NCBI GenBank assembly: GCA_018262455.1
Contig: JAGSPR010000044.1
Location: 1 to 29,826 of the forward strand
Source of the DNA: Deltaproteobacteria bacterium
Lineage (GTDB): Bacteria; Myxococcota; Polyangia; Haliangiales; Haliangiaceae
Reading direction: 5' to 3'
Length of the DNA: 29,826 bases
Within the stretch, counting starts at the first letter, position 1. The number at the start of each line of letters is the position of its first letter. Below are positions 7,136-21,243 of this stretch, one piece after another. A program made the translations under genes and the position numbers. The notes under the pieces are model-generated. The model saw nothing but the letters and a program-made list of their open reading frames with translations, was not told where the DNA came from and did not search any database.

Positions 7136-8575
7136 GTGCGGCCCCGCGCGACGATCCTCGTCAAGCTGCTCGCCGCGCTCGTGCTGCCGACGGTGGCGCT
7201 GTTCACCGTGTTCGCGTTCGTCGCCTACGAGGTGAGCCGGCGCGACCTCGATGAAGAGCTAGGCCGGCGGCTCGAGGCGATCGCGGCCTCCGCGTCCACG
7301 CAGATCCGCGGCAAGTACCTGGACCTGGTCCAGGATGGTGAGAACAAGTGGCAGTACCGGGACCCTGCGAGCGGCCCGGTCATCGGGAAGCTCGAGACGT
7401 TCGCGAACGCGACCGGAGCGCAGTTATCGCTGTTCGATCGCAAGTTCGATGCGCGGGGCGACTCCGAGGGCAATGTCGCGATCGGCACGCCGGACTTTCG
7501 CGCCAAGCTGGATCGCAACGAGCTCGCGCGCGTGTTCGAACGGGGAGAGACCGCATCCTCGGTGACGTTCGAGGGCAAAGAGGACGGCAAGATCTACAAA
7601 GCGGGTTACGCACCGGTGCGCGCTTCTTACGACGATCCGACGATTGTCCTTGCGATCCGCGCCCAGGCGCCGGCCTCGTACTTCGCCCGGCTCGCCGACC
7701 TGCGAGATCGGCTGTTCGTGTGGGGCGCCGGGCTCATGGCGGTCAGCATCCTCGCGGCCGTGCTCTCGACCTTGCTGATCACGCGCAACGTGCGACGACT
7801 CGCGGCAGCGGCCGAGCGGATCGGCGCCGGCGAGCTCCGGGAGCGGGTCCAGATCTCTTCGAACGACGAGCTCGGGCTGCTCGCCCAGACGATGGATCGG
7901 ATGCGCCAGCAGCTCGCCGATCGCGATGCTCGCACCCAGCAGATGCTCGCCGGGATCGCGCACGAGGTCCGCAACCCGCTCGCGGGGATGACGCTGTTCG
8001 CGAGTATCCTGCGGGACGAGCTCCCCGAGGGTGACGAGCGGCGCTCGCACGTCGACAAGATCCAGCGTGAGCTCGGCTATCTCGAGCGTGTCGTCAACGA
8101 CTTCCTCGAGTACGCGCGCCGCCCCAAGCCCGAGCTCGCGCTCGCCTCCGTGCACGAGCTGCTCGCCGAGGTCGCCCAGCTCGCCTCCAGCGATGTGGTG
8201 GCGATCGAGGTCGAGCCGGTCACCCCTCCGCAGCTCGAGGTGCGCGCCGATCGAGGGCAGCTTCGCCGTGCGATCCTGAACCTCGCCAACAACGCGGTGC
8301 AGGCAGCTGGCGCGGCGGGCCACCATGGTCCGGGTGCCGTCAAGCTCGCCGCGCGCCGCAGGGGCGACGAGCTCCACTTCGAGGTGTGGAACCGCGGCAA
8401 GGAGATCTCGCCGGAGTCGTCCGGCAAGCTGTTCGAGCCGTTCTTCACGACACGCGAGAAGGGCACCGGCCTGGGCCTCGCGTTCGTGCGCGAGATCGCC
8501 GTCGATCACGGCGGCCGCGTCGACATCGCGAGCGCGAACGGCGAGACCACCTTCACGCTCGTCGTGCCGGCGTAG
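7136..8575 (+). CDS. NtrB-type membrane sensor histidine kinase
   Basis: A 479-residue protein from GTG 7136. Order of domains: TM1 about 7-30; an extracytoplasmic sensor of about 160 residues (31-192); TM2 about 193-215; a HAMP linker (about 216-268); a HisKA domain with phospho-accepting His276 in GIAHEVRNPLAGM; and an HATPase domain with the N box NLANNAVQAAG, an F box (LFEPFFTTREKG) and the G2 box GTGLGLAFVREIA. It belongs to the HPK4/NtrB-like kinases that pair with sigma54 activators, which fits the NtrC-type regulator at 9187. A TACGCT at 7124-7129 would place transcription start near the GTG, so a leaderless message is possible. The ligand is unknown. Confidence 0.92.
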   Translation: MRPRATILVKLLAALVLPTVALFTVFAFVAYEVSRRDLDEELGRRLEAIAASASTQIRGKYLDLVQDGENKWQYRDPASGPVIGKLETFANATGAQLSLFDRKFDARGDSEGNVAIGTPDFRAKLDRNELARVFERGETASSVTFEGKEDGKIYKAGYAPVRASYDDPTIVLAIRAQAPASYFARLADLRDRLFVWGAGLMAVSILAAVLSTLLITRNVRRLAAAAERIGAGELRERVQISSNDELGLLAQTMDRMRQQLADRDARTQQMLAGIAHEVRNPLAGMTLFASILRDELPEGDERRSHVDKIQRELGYLERVVNDFLEYARRPKPELALASVHELLAEVAQLASSDVVAIEVEPVTPPQLEVRADRGQLRRAILNLANNAVQAAGAAGHHGPGAVKLAARRRGDELHFEVWNRGKEISPESSGKLFEPFFTTREKGTGLGLAFVREIAVDHGGRVDIASANGETTFTLVVPA

Positions 8576-8750
8576 GAGTCCGTAACGCGTAGCGCGGACG
8601 TTGGTGGAGAACGCGGACCCGCGGCTGCCTCGCCTGCGGACTCCCCTCGCCGTGCTCAAGACAGTTGCTCGCGGGTGTGGACCGGTGCTCACTCGAGGGG
8701 CCGACGTGCCCGCGGTTCGGGGGTGGCGAGGTTCGGGGCTGGCTGCCTGC

Positions 8751-9155
8751 CTAACGCTTGACGACCCGTGCGGTCGGCAGCGGTGCCGGCTCCAGCGTGC
8801 CGGCGAGCCAGCGATCGAGCAAGCCCTGCCACGCGGCGCCCGGCGTCGGGCTGACGACCGTGAACGATGCGTGGCGACCGCGAAACCCGAGCTCGCCGTT
8901 CGTTCGGATCTCGAAGGCTGCGAAGTCTTCGCGGCGAATCTCCGCGGTGGGCTCGAGGACCTTGGCCTGCTCGGCGATCGCACGCAGCAGCGGCCTGGTC
9001 CAGGTGACTCGCAGATCGATCTTGCGCGGGATCATCAGCACGATCCGGCGATCCGTGACGATGATCATGGCGTCGGGGATGGGCCTGCCGTCGGTGAGAC
9101 AGGTCACGGGCTCCCTGGCGAGGTCCCGCTCTCCCTGTTCGCGCGGGAGCGACAT
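8751..9155 (-). CDS. Conserved-looking protein of unknown function between kinase and regulator genes
   Basis: A protein of 134 residues if ATG 9155 is used (MSLPREQGERDL), which has GAGGG five bases upstream; the frame continues to an ATG at 9173, but that would leave only 13 bases to the divergent regulator start. The sequence alternates beta-type segments (AMIIVTDRRIVLMIP, DFAAFEIRTNGELGFRG) with one helix (PLLRAIAEQAKVLEP) and ends in a basic tail. The TDRRIVL strand and overall pattern recall small PH-like domains, but I do not recognise the family. It has no signal peptide. Its place between a histidine kinase and its likely regulator, on the opposite strand, suggests either a regulator target or an accessory factor. 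Bases 8576-8750 on its 3' side hold no gene I can support. Confidence 0.6.
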   Translation of the reverse strand: MSLPREQGERDLAREPVTCLTDGRPIPDAMIIVTDRRIVLMIPRKIDLRVTWTRPLLRAIAEQAKVLEPTAEIRREDFAAFEIRTNGELGFRGRHASFTVVSPTPGAAWQGLLDRWLAGTLEPAPLPTARVVKR

Positions 9156-9186
9156 CTGTCCCTCGTGTACCATGTGACCGGACTCC

Positions 9187-10557
<1,371 letters not shown>

Positions 10558-10574
10558 CCCAGGACTTGCCGACC

Positions 10575-11195
10575 ATGAACCAGTTGACGCTGTACTACAC
10601 GCCGGGCGCCTGCTCGTTGTCCCCCCACATCGCGCTCCGCGAGGCCGACCTCGAATTCCAGCTCGCACGGGTCGACCTGCGCGCGAAGAAGCTCACCGAC
10701 GGGGGAGACTGGCTCGCAGTCAACCCGAAGGGGTACGTCCCTGCCCTGCGGCTGCTGGACGGTCACATCCTGACCGAGGGCGCCGTGATGGTGCAGTACA
10801 TCGCCGACCAGCGGCCCGAGGCGCGGCTGGCGCCGCCGGCGGGCACGTTCGAGCGCTACCTGCTGCAGGAGTGCCTGCACTTCATCGCGACCGAGCTCCA
10901 CAAGGGCATGAGCCCGTTCTACAACGCGCTCGCGGGTGACGACTTCAAGCGCCAGGCGAAGGAGCGCGTCGCTGGCCGGTTCACGACCCTCGCGCACTCG
11001 CTCCGCGATCGTCCATTCCTCATGGGCGACCGGTTCACCGTCGCCGACGGCTATGCGTTCTACGTCGCTCGCGCCTGGCAGCACAGCGTCAAGGAGAGCC
11101 TCTCGAGCTGGCCCGAGCTCGTCGAGTACTACCAGCGGATCGCGGCGCGCCCGGCGGTGGCCGCGGCCCTCGAGGTCGAAGGCATCAAGGCCTGA
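10575..11195 (+). CDS. Glutathione S-transferase (beta-class-like)
   Basis: A 206-residue protein; ATG 10575 has AGGA ten bases upstream and begins with the family N-terminus (LTLYYTPGACSLSPHIALRE). A GTG at 10554 overlapping the upstream TGA is an alternative start. The thioredoxin-fold domain (1-80) has the TPGACS motif with the Ser/Cys glutathione-contact residues, the cis-Pro block PKGYVPALRL and the glutathione-binding EGAVMVQYIA. The helical domain (about 90-206) has the N-capping box region FTVADGYAFYV. The enzyme conjugates or reduces substrates with glutathione in the cytosol. It is probably co-transcribed with the regulator gene, perhaps by chance. Confidence 0.93.
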   Translation: MNQLTLYYTPGACSLSPHIALREADLEFQLARVDLRAKKLTDGGDWLAVNPKGYVPALRLLDGHILTEGAVMVQYIADQRPEARLAPPAGTFERYLLQECLHFIATELHKGMSPFYNALAGDDFKRQAKERVAGRFTTLAHSLRDRPFLMGDRFTVADGYAFYVARAWQHSVKESLSSWPELVEYYQRIAARPAVAAALEVEGIKA

Positions 11196-11208
11196 CTCAC
11201 TGCCTGAC

Positions 11209-12012
11209 TCACTTCAGCGCGGTCTTGCAGGCCGCGAGCGCCGACTGGATCTGCTCGGAGCGGGCCTCCTGATCCGGGGTCGACTTGACGCCGGCAAGCT
11301 CGCTTGCCGTCCGGGTTGCCCAGGCTGCCACCTCCTTGTCCACTTGCGCGCCACATGGCTTGTCCTGGCACGCGCACATCCGGGTCTTGAGCGCCGCCAT
11401 CGTCGCGAGTGCGGCTTCGAGCTTGTCCGTCGTGGACGGTGGCGTTGCTGCCTCGGCCTGCTTGCGACAGCGCCTCAGGTCCTGATCGATCGCGTTGCCG
11501 CGGTCGTCCTGGGCCTTGGTCGGACGCTCGCCCGTGTTGGCGTTGAGGTCCCGCTTCCAGGCCTTGTACTCGAGGTGAACCGGGTCGGAGCACGAGCGAT
11601 CCGTGCAGCCGCACATCCGGGTGCGGAACCGCTCGAGCTCGGCGAGCGCGCGCTCGATGTGATCGGAGCTCGGGGACGCGCTACCCGCGGCGCTGCCAGC
11701 GACGAGCTTCTTGCGGCACGCCCGGATCTCGGCGTCGAGCGCGTTCCCTCGGTCATCCTGGGCCTTGGTTCGCGTCTCGCCGGCGAGCTTCACCATCAGC
11801 GCGAGGCGCCATGCCTTGACCTCGGCGTGCACGATCTCGCTGCACGCCAGGTCCGGGCACGTGCACATCCGGGTCTTGAAGACCTCGAGCTCGGAGATCG
11901 CACGCTCGAAGCCGGCGGAGGGCGCGCTGCCGGTGGATGGAGCGCTGCCATTGTCGCCGCTGCCGCACGATGCGGGCAGGCTCAGCGCCAGCAGGATCAG
12001 GAGATGCCTCAT
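11209..12012 (-). CDS. Lipoprotein with three copies of a four-cysteine repeat
   Basis: A 267-residue protein from ATG 12012. The N-terminus is a short lipoprotein signal (LLILLALSLPASC, Cys16) followed by a Ser/Gly/Pro linker. Three repeats of about 70 residues follow. Each has the pattern hydrophobic helix, (K/R)TRMCxCxDxxC, EVKAW, a Lys/Arg stretch, then KAQDDRGNA-x-D and a final Cys in RACRK or AACK. Cysteines are at 50/52/57/99, 134/136/141/182 and 213/215/220/262, so C-x-C-x4-C-x(40-41)-C is kept in all three. The third repeat is the most diverged. The gene downstream of the single-repeat gene at 12036 probably forms an operon with it. Function is unknown; paired disulfides or metal binding are possible. 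I know of no named family. Confidence 0.8.
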   Translation of the reverse strand: MRHLLILLALSLPASCGSGDNGSAPSTGSAPSAGFERAISELEVFKTRMCTCPDLACSEIVHAEVKAWRLALMVKLAGETRTKAQDDRGNALDAEIRACRKKLVAGSAAGSASPSSDHIERALAELERFRTRMCGCTDRSCSDPVHLEYKAWKRDLNANTGERPTKAQDDRGNAIDQDLRRCRKQAEAATPPSTTDKLEAALATMAALKTRMCACQDKPCGAQVDKEVAAWATRTASELAGVKSTPDQEARSEQIQSALAACKTALK

Positions 12013-12035
12013 GGCGGCATCTTCGACGAGATCGA

Positions 12036-12344
12036 CTACTCGGTGGCGCCGGCGCCGCTGCCGTCGAACTTCTTGCGGCAGGCCCGCATCTCATCCTTGA
12101 GGTCGCGACCCTTCTTGTCCTGGGCCTCGCTCGGCTTGGAGTCCTTGCCGACCTTGTCCTTCATCGCCGTCTTCCAGGCCTTGTAGTCGTCCTGGACCTT
12201 GTCGGTGCACGCCTTGTCGGTGCACTCGCACATCTTGTTCTTGATGCCCTCGAACTCGGACAGCGCCGAGTCCCACTTGTCGCCGCCGCAGGCGCCGAGC
12301 GAAAGGCCAAACAGCAAACCAGCAGCAATCGTGAATTTCCGCAT
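12036..12344 (-). CDS. Lipoprotein with one four-cysteine repeat
   Basis: A 102-residue protein from ATG 12344, with GAGGA eight bases upstream; the frame is open 12 codons further up but without a signal there. The lipoprotein signal is MRKFTIAAGLLFGLSLGAC (Cys19). The mature part is one repeat of the type found three times in the neighbour at 11209-12012: KNKMCECTDKAC (Cys39, 41, 46), YKAWKTAMKDKV, AQDKKG, and MRACRKK (Cys89). The spacing is C-x-C-x4-C-x42-C. The 5' flanks of the two genes (GAGGATGCCGGCC and GAAGATGCCGCC before ATG) are alike, consistent with gene duplication. It is likely a periplasm-facing lipoprotein; function unknown. Confidence 0.82.
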   Translation of the reverse strand: MRKFTIAAGLLFGLSLGACGGDKWDSALSEFEGIKNKMCECTDKACTDKVQDDYKAWKTAMKDKVGKDSKPSEAQDKKGRDLKDEMRACRKKFDGSGAGATE

Positions 12345-12412
12345 GGCCGGCATCCTCTTCAATCGATGCGGGCAGCGCAAGCAGGTTTTTCTGTTACTTC
12401 ACGCTGGCTCGA

Positions 12413-13369
12413 TCACTTCGCGAACGGTGGCTGTGCAGTCGGCGCCGGCTGGCCAAAGCGCTCGCGTGCCCAGACCAAGAATTCCTCGCGGCCGAGATCG
12501 AGCGCTGCCCGGCAAACGTCACCCACGTGCGGTGGAAAATCCTTGTCGAGAACCCACTTCAAGAAGCCGCGATCAGGGCCGGCCGCCAGCTCGTGGACGG
12601 GTGCCCCCCCGTGCTTCCCGAAGCCGAGCACGATCACGTCCCCTTCCCAGCGCAGGTGTCGCGACGGTCCGACCCAGCTCGCGCGACCGGGGTCACAGAC
12701 GTTGGCGATCTGGGTCCAGTCCTGGCCGTCGAGCTTGAAGTGCCGCAACATGCCGGCGAGCACGCGCCCGGTGGCGGCGACATCGGCGCTCGCGCTGTGG
12801 GCCGACGCGAAGCCGTTGCCGACGAACCGCTGGTGCGCGTGCTGCAGGCTGCGTGGCTCGCATTGCTGCCACAGCCGGAACGCATCGACGATCTGCTTGC
12901 CCTGGAAGTCGGGGAGCGGGCGGCCGATCCGCGCGTACTCGGCCTGCAACATGTCGATATCGAACGCGATGTTGTAGCCGACGATCACCTCGGCCCCGAC
13001 GAAGATCGCGGCGATCTCGTCGGCAACCGCCGCGAATGACGGGCAGTGGTCGAGCTCGGCCATCGTGATGCCGTGTACCGCCTGGGCGCCGGGATGGATC
13101 GCGACCGCGGGCTTGATCCGCCAGGTCTTGACCTCGTGGCTCGGCGCGTCCTCGTCGAGACCGCACTGCACGCACAGCTCGATGATCTGATCCTGGGCGC
13201 GGTCGGTGCCGGTGGTCTCGCAGTCAAACACGAGGATCCGGGGCTTGGTCTCGGGAGTGGCGACTCGGCCCGCGTCGGCCGAGCCGTCCTGCGGCTGCGG
13301 GTCGGACGTGATCTGTGGTGCTGGAGCTGGCTCCGGTTGCCAGTCGAACAGCGACAGTGTGCCTTCCAC
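12413..13369 (-). CDS. DnaQ-like 3'-5' exonuclease with C-terminal DUF3820-like domain
   Basis: A 318-residue protein; GTG 13369 (MEGTLSLFDW) has AAGG seven bases upstream, better than the TTG two codons earlier. After a Pro/Gln-rich N-terminal stretch of about 40 residues comes a DEDDh exonuclease domain: ExoI VFDCETTGT (Asp49, Glu51), ExoII NIAFDIDML (Asp135), and ExoIII HSASADVAATGRVL (His189, Asp194). The C-terminal part (about 235-310) has FGKHGGAPVHELA then FLKWVLDKDFPPHVGDVC, which resembles the small DUF3820-type domain (FGKHKGK...YLxWLLxxDF) often attached to such exonucleases. It is a DNA polymerase III epsilon-like proofreading or repair nuclease. It is not clearly the replicative dnaQ, because of the added domain. 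Confidence 0.88.
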   Translation of the reverse strand: MEGTLSLFDWQPEPAPAPQITSDPQPQDGSADAGRVATPETKPRILVFDCETTGTDRAQDQIIELCVQCGLDEDAPSHEVKTWRIKPAVAIHPGAQAVHGITMAELDHCPSFAAVADEIAAIFVGAEVIVGYNIAFDIDMLQAEYARIGRPLPDFQGKQIVDAFRLWQQCEPRSLQHAHQRFVGNGFASAHSASADVAATGRVLAGMLRHFKLDGQDWTQIANVCDPGRASWVGPSRHLRWEGDVIVLGFGKHGGAPVHELAAGPDRGFLKWVLDKDFPPHVGDVCRAALDLGREEFLVWARERFGQPAPTAQPPFAK

Positions 13370-13410
13370 ACGCAAACCTTAGAGTGCCCCTCTGACACCG
13401 AACCGAGCGA

Positions 13411-13425
13411 GATCGCCAAGCGATC
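13411..13425. promoter_or_regulatory. Palindrome between divergent genes, possible operator
   Basis: GATCGC, three bases, GCGATC: a perfect six-base inverted repeat in the region between the exonuclease gene (minus) and the lipoprotein gene (plus). It has no T-tail and no adjacent promoter of clear quality. An operator role is only a suggestion, since GATCG-type words are common in this genome. Confidence 0.25.
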
Positions 13426-13533
13426 GAATACGTTAGCGTTCGCGGGGATCGCTCCGGGGCTGCCGCTGCGCGGACCGGCCGCCCGGACCGCCGGCGGCTT
13501 CCCACGATGACGGGCGGCCACTACCATCCAGGG

Positions 13534-14160
13534 GTGCCTCGCCTCTGGGTCGTGTTCGCCATCGCCGCCTGTGCATGCAAGGTCAAGGAGCCGCCGGCGG
13601 TCAAGGAGTCGTTCCTCGACAACTTCGAGAGAGCGGAGGTGGGCGTCCACTACCTCGCGACCGGCCCCGGATACGCCATCGTCAACGGCGCGATGTCCGC
13701 CAGGGGCGCGCACAACCACCCGCTCTGGCTCCGCCGGCCGATCCCGCGCGACGCCAGGATCGAGTTCGACTGCTGGTCGACCCAGGCTCGCGGCGACCTC
13801 AAGATCGAAGTCTGGGGCGATGGCGAGTCGTACGATCCGGATGGCGGCGCCTACATGGCGAGCGGGTACGAGGTGATCTTCGGCGGCTGGTTCAACACCA
13901 AGTCGATCATCGCCCGCCAGGACGAGCACGCGCCTGACGTCGTGAAGCGAACGGATGTCAAGGTCGTTCCGAACAAGCGCTACCACTGGAAGATCGAACG
14001 CAAGGGCACCCTGATCCGCTGGTTCGTCGACGACATGACCACCCCGTTCCTCGAGCTCGACGACCGCCACCCGCTCGAAGGCCCCGGGCACGACCACCTC
14101 GGCTTCAACAACTGGGAAACGGATACGTGGTTTGACAACCTCGTGATCACACCGCTCTGA
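13534..14160 (+). CDS. Lipoprotein with concanavalin-like (lectin/glucanase) fold
   Basis: The frame is open from ATG 13507, but GTG 13534 gives a compact lipoprotein signal (MPRLWVVFAIAAC, 208 residues in total). Neither start has a good ribosome site. The mature part is a beta-rich jelly roll: FLDNFERAEVGVHYLA near the start, PIPRDARIEFDCWS, GYEVIFGGWFNTKSIIARQ, KRYHWKIERKGTLIRWFVD, and a closing FNNWETDTWFDNLVI. That order fits the concanavalin A-like domains seen in DUF1080/LamG-type proteins. Catalytic residues are not evident, so binding rather than hydrolysis is as likely. Bases 13376-13506 on its 5' side contain a perfect GATCGC-CAA-GCGATC palindrome (13411-13425). Confidence 0.7.
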   Translation: MPRLWVVFAIAACACKVKEPPAVKESFLDNFERAEVGVHYLATGPGYAIVNGAMSARGAHNHPLWLRRPIPRDARIEFDCWSTQARGDLKIEVWGDGESYDPDGGAYMASGYEVIFGGWFNTKSIIARQDEHAPDVVKRTDVKVVPNKRYHWKIERKGTLIRWFVDDMTTPFLELDDRHPLEGPGHDHLGFNNWETDTWFDNLVITPL

Positions 14161-14174
14161 GCTACAATTGTCGG

Positions 14175-14194
14175 ACCGACTTTGGGAAGTCGGT
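14175..14194 (+). other. Stem-loop in the leader of the kinase gene
   Basis: ACCGACTT-TGGG-AAGTCGGT, a perfect eight-base stem with a four-base loop, lies between the lipoprotein stop (14160) and the kinase start (14243). A TACAAT at 14163-14168 could be a -10, but no -35 stands at the right distance. It may be a terminator for the upstream gene, although the tail is not T-rich, or a leader structure of the kinase message. Confidence 0.4.
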
Positions 14195-14242
14195 GCGTCG
14201 CCCTGTTTGAAGAGGACCTCCTTGGGGACCCTGCTTGGTTGA

Positions 14243-18877
<4,635 letters not shown>

Positions 18878-18882
18878 CCGGC

Positions 18883-19092
18883 GTGACGGAGCTCCCCGAT
18901 GCCCGCGACGGACTGACCCGGCTCGAGCGGATCATCCTGTGGCAACTGCGCCAGGCCGAGCGCGAGCGCGCCGGCTCGGTCTCGACGGCGATGCTCTATG
19001 GCCGCGTGGTCGAACACATCAACGTGTCGGTCGACGAGTTCCAGGCGACCCTGCAGCGGCTGGTTGGCGCCGGCGTGGCGCCCAGGCGCTGA
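18883..19092 (+). CDS. Small protein, unknown function, possible winged-helix fold
   Basis: A 69-residue protein from GTG 18883, five bases after the kinase stop, so translation is probably coupled. It reads DGLTRLERIILWQLRQAERER, then STAMLYGRVVEHINVSVDEFQATLQRLVGAGV: three helices and a turn reminiscent of a small winged helix or helical regulatory protein. No family is recognised. The regular amphipathic pattern and close spacing support it being real. Confidence 0.6.
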   Translation: MTELPDARDGLTRLERIILWQLRQAERERAGSVSTAMLYGRVVEHINVSVDEFQATLQRLVGAGVAPRR

Positions 19093-19184
19093 GGCCGCCG
19101 CCAGCCCCGCGCCACGATGCCGCACGGCTCGTCGAGTCGCCGGCCGGGGGTGCTTTTCGCGCGCAGATCTGCCAGGGTCCGCCC

Positions 19185-19868
19185 GTGGCTGACGACGCCG
19201 CGAGCTCCGCACCGATCCCTGGACGAAAGCTGCTCGTCGGGATGCTCCTCGTCTTCCTGCTGGCGGTGGTGCCCGCGATCTTCGTCCCGACGCTGATGTG
19301 TCGGCAGCCAGATCCCGAGCTGCCAGACCTCGGGCCGGTGCCGGCGTTCACGCTCGTCGACGAGCGGGGCTACGAGTTCACGCAGGAGGCGCTCCGCGGT
19401 CATCCGACGATCGTCGATTTCGTGTTCACGCGCTGCGACACGATCTGCCCGGTCGTGTCGAGCAAGATGGAGCGGCTGCAGGACAAGACCGGCGACCGCA
19501 AGGCCTCGGCGCTCAAGCTGCTCTCGATCTCGGTCGACCCCGAATATGACACTCCGGCGCGGCTGGCCGAGTACGCCACCCGGTACCATGCCGACGTCGA
19601 GCGCTGGCGGTTCCTCACCGGACCCAAGGACAAGGTCACCGCGCTGGTGACCGGTGCGTTCATGATCAACATGGATCGCGACGGCCCGATGCCGTCCGGG
19701 GCCCCCTCGATCGCCCACCAGGGCTACTTCGTGCTGGTCGACGCCGAGCTGAGGATCCGCGGGGTCTACGACTCGAGGGACCAGGCGCGGCTGGACGAGC
19801 TGGTCCACCACGCGCGGTTCCTGGTCCGCACCGGGGTGGATCGCTCTTACAAGTTCGGCGGCCCCTAG
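19185..19868 (+). CDS. Sco1/SenC-like copper chaperone or thiol oxidoreductase
   Basis: A 227-residue protein from GTG 19185, with AGGG seven bases upstream. It has one N-terminal membrane anchor (about 15-36, KLLVGMLLVFLLAVVPAIFV), then a thioredoxin-fold domain. The Sco copper motif is present: TRCDTICPVVSSKM (Cys84, Cys88) and His177 in IAHQGYFVLVD. SISVDPEYDTP and FLTGPKDKV are family blocks. Sco proteins deliver copper to the CuA site of cytochrome c oxidase or reduce its cysteines, facing the periplasm. No oxidase gene is in the window, so the client lies elsewhere. Confidence 0.92.
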   Translation: MADDAASSAPIPGRKLLVGMLLVFLLAVVPAIFVPTLMCRQPDPELPDLGPVPAFTLVDERGYEFTQEALRGHPTIVDFVFTRCDTICPVVSSKMERLQDKTGDRKASALKLLSISVDPEYDTPARLAEYATRYHADVERWRFLTGPKDKVTALVTGAFMINMDRDGPMPSGAPSIAHQGYFVLVDAELRIRGVYDSRDQARLDELVHHARFLVRTGVDRSYKFGGP

Positions 19869-19985
19869 ATAGGGTTGCTAACCCGGTCGGTCGTTGTCGT
19901 GATCGGCGACGGCGACGGCCCGAAGTTCCGAGCAAGCTTCTAGAGACGTTGCGCCGGTGGCCGCGGGCGGCGACACTGCCGGCAC

Positions 19986-21002
19986 GTGGGCCTCGCCCTC
20001 AACATCGGGTTCGTGATCGTCGGCATCGCGGTGCTCTACTGGGGCGCCGAGTGGCTGATCCGTGGCTCGGCCGCGGTCGCCCGCGCGTTCGGGGTCAAGC
20101 CGCTCGTCATCGGGCTCACCGTGGTGGCCTACGGAGCCTCGGCTCCCGAGCTGGCGGTTGCCACCAAGACCGCGCTGACCCACCACCCGTCGATCGCCCT
20201 CGGCACGGTGATCGGATCGTGCGCCGCGAACATCAGCCTGATCCTGGGGCTCACCGCCCTGATCGCGCCACCGACGATCGACGGCCGGATCATCAAGCGA
20301 GAGGTGCCGGTCCTGCTCGGCTCGGTCATCGCGGTCCCGCTCGTGCTGTGGAACGGGGTGCTGTCGCGGTTCGAGGGCGTGATCCTGATCGGCTGCGCGA
20401 TCGTGTTCACGATCGTGACCCTGACGGTGTCCGCGCGGCTCGATCCCGACGACGCGAACGAGCTCGAGACTCGCGTCAGCGCCCCCGACGCCCAGGGCGT
20501 GACGAGCGGTGGGAGCAGCGGGGCGCTGATCGGCGGGCGGGCACGGCCGCGGTCGTCGCGGGGGATCGCGTCGCTGATGACCGCGTTCGGTCTCGTGTTG
20601 CTGGTCGTCGGCTCGGATCTGTTCGTCCAGGGCGGCCGCGGGATCGCGGCGCAGATCGGGATGTCGGAGCGCATCCTCGGGCTGACGGTGGTCTCGCTCG
20701 GGTGCGCGCTGCCCGAGCTGATCGGCTCGCTGGTGGCGGCCACCCGCGGCCATGCGGCGCTCGCGATCGGCTCGGTCATCGGCTCGAACCTGCTGAACGT
20801 GTTCCTCGTGCTCGGCATCACCGCGTACCTCGAGCCGATCGAGATCCGTCAGCCAGCCCATGCGGTGGAGCTGATCGGGCTCGTCGCGATCACGCTGCTC
20901 GGGATCCTGACCTTGCGCGGGAACCGCAAGATCACCCGCATCGAAGGGGCGGTCCTCGTGCTCGCCTACTTCGGGTTTCTCACCGCCTCGGCCCTGCTGT
21001 GA
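19986..21002 (+). CDS. CaCA-family Ca2+/Na+-type antiporter (YrbG-like)
   Basis: A 338-residue membrane protein from GTG 19986 with about ten hydrophobic helices and the two alpha repeats of the family. Repeat 1 is GLTVVAYGASAPELAVA (43-59) followed by ALGTVIGSCAANISLILG. Repeat 2 is GLTVVSLGCALPELIGSL followed by AIGSVIGSNLLNVFLVLG. The central acidic residues (Glu55 and its counterpart) are kept. The usual GTS-PE word is altered to GAS-APE and GCA-LPE, and the first GN-xxG-SN word is GT-VIG-SC. A cytosolic loop of about 50 residues joins the halves. Cation exchange across the inner membrane is expected, but the substrate is uncertain because of these changes. Confidence 0.88.
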   Translation: MGLALNIGFVIVGIAVLYWGAEWLIRGSAAVARAFGVKPLVIGLTVVAYGASAPELAVATKTALTHHPSIALGTVIGSCAANISLILGLTALIAPPTIDGRIIKREVPVLLGSVIAVPLVLWNGVLSRFEGVILIGCAIVFTIVTLTVSARLDPDDANELETRVSAPDAQGVTSGGSSGALIGGRARPRSSRGIASLMTAFGLVLLVVGSDLFVQGGRGIAAQIGMSERILGLTVVSLGCALPELIGSLVAATRGHAALAIGSVIGSNLLNVFLVLGITAYLEPIEIRQPAHAVELIGLVAITLLGILTLRGNRKITRIEGAVLVLAYFGFLTASALL

Positions 21003-21079
21003 TTGCAGATCCCTGGCCCGAGCCGGCTCGATCCATTTCGGTCCGCAGCGGAGCAAGGATCGAAATCACCCTACGGGGA

Positions 21080-21100
21080 GGGTCCCCCTTGTGGGGGCCC
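21080..21100 (+). terminator. Stem-loop after the antiporter gene
   Basis: GGG-t-CCCCC, TTGT, GGGGG-CCC forms a strong GC hairpin with one bulged T, 78 bases after the antiporter stop. There is no T-run, so it is a possible terminator or leader structure only. The rest of 21003-21243 (241 bases) contains no gene I can support. Confidence 0.35.
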
Positions 21101-21243
21101 GAGCCCATCTGCTCAGCGATCTCCAGCGGTTAGCTAGCGATGGGGACATCTCGCTGCGTGCGCATCTGCCACCTCAGGACACGCAAGCCGAAGACAGCGC
21201 CTGGCTGTTTCGGCAGATCGGGCAGTCACGGTACGAAGCCCGC

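Noticed and set aside
8576..8750. A small gene between the sensor kinase and the minus-strand unknown gene
   Set aside because: Frames here are short or are only extensions of shadow frames, with no start signal and no motif.
14132..14168. TTGACA (14132-14137) with TACAAT (14163-14168) as a kinase promoter
   Set aside because: The spacing is 25 bases, far from the 16-18 needed, and TTGACA lies within the preceding coding region.
19872..19884. GGGTT-GCT-AACCC hairpin as terminator of the Sco gene
   Set aside because: It has only five base pairs and no T-run follows.
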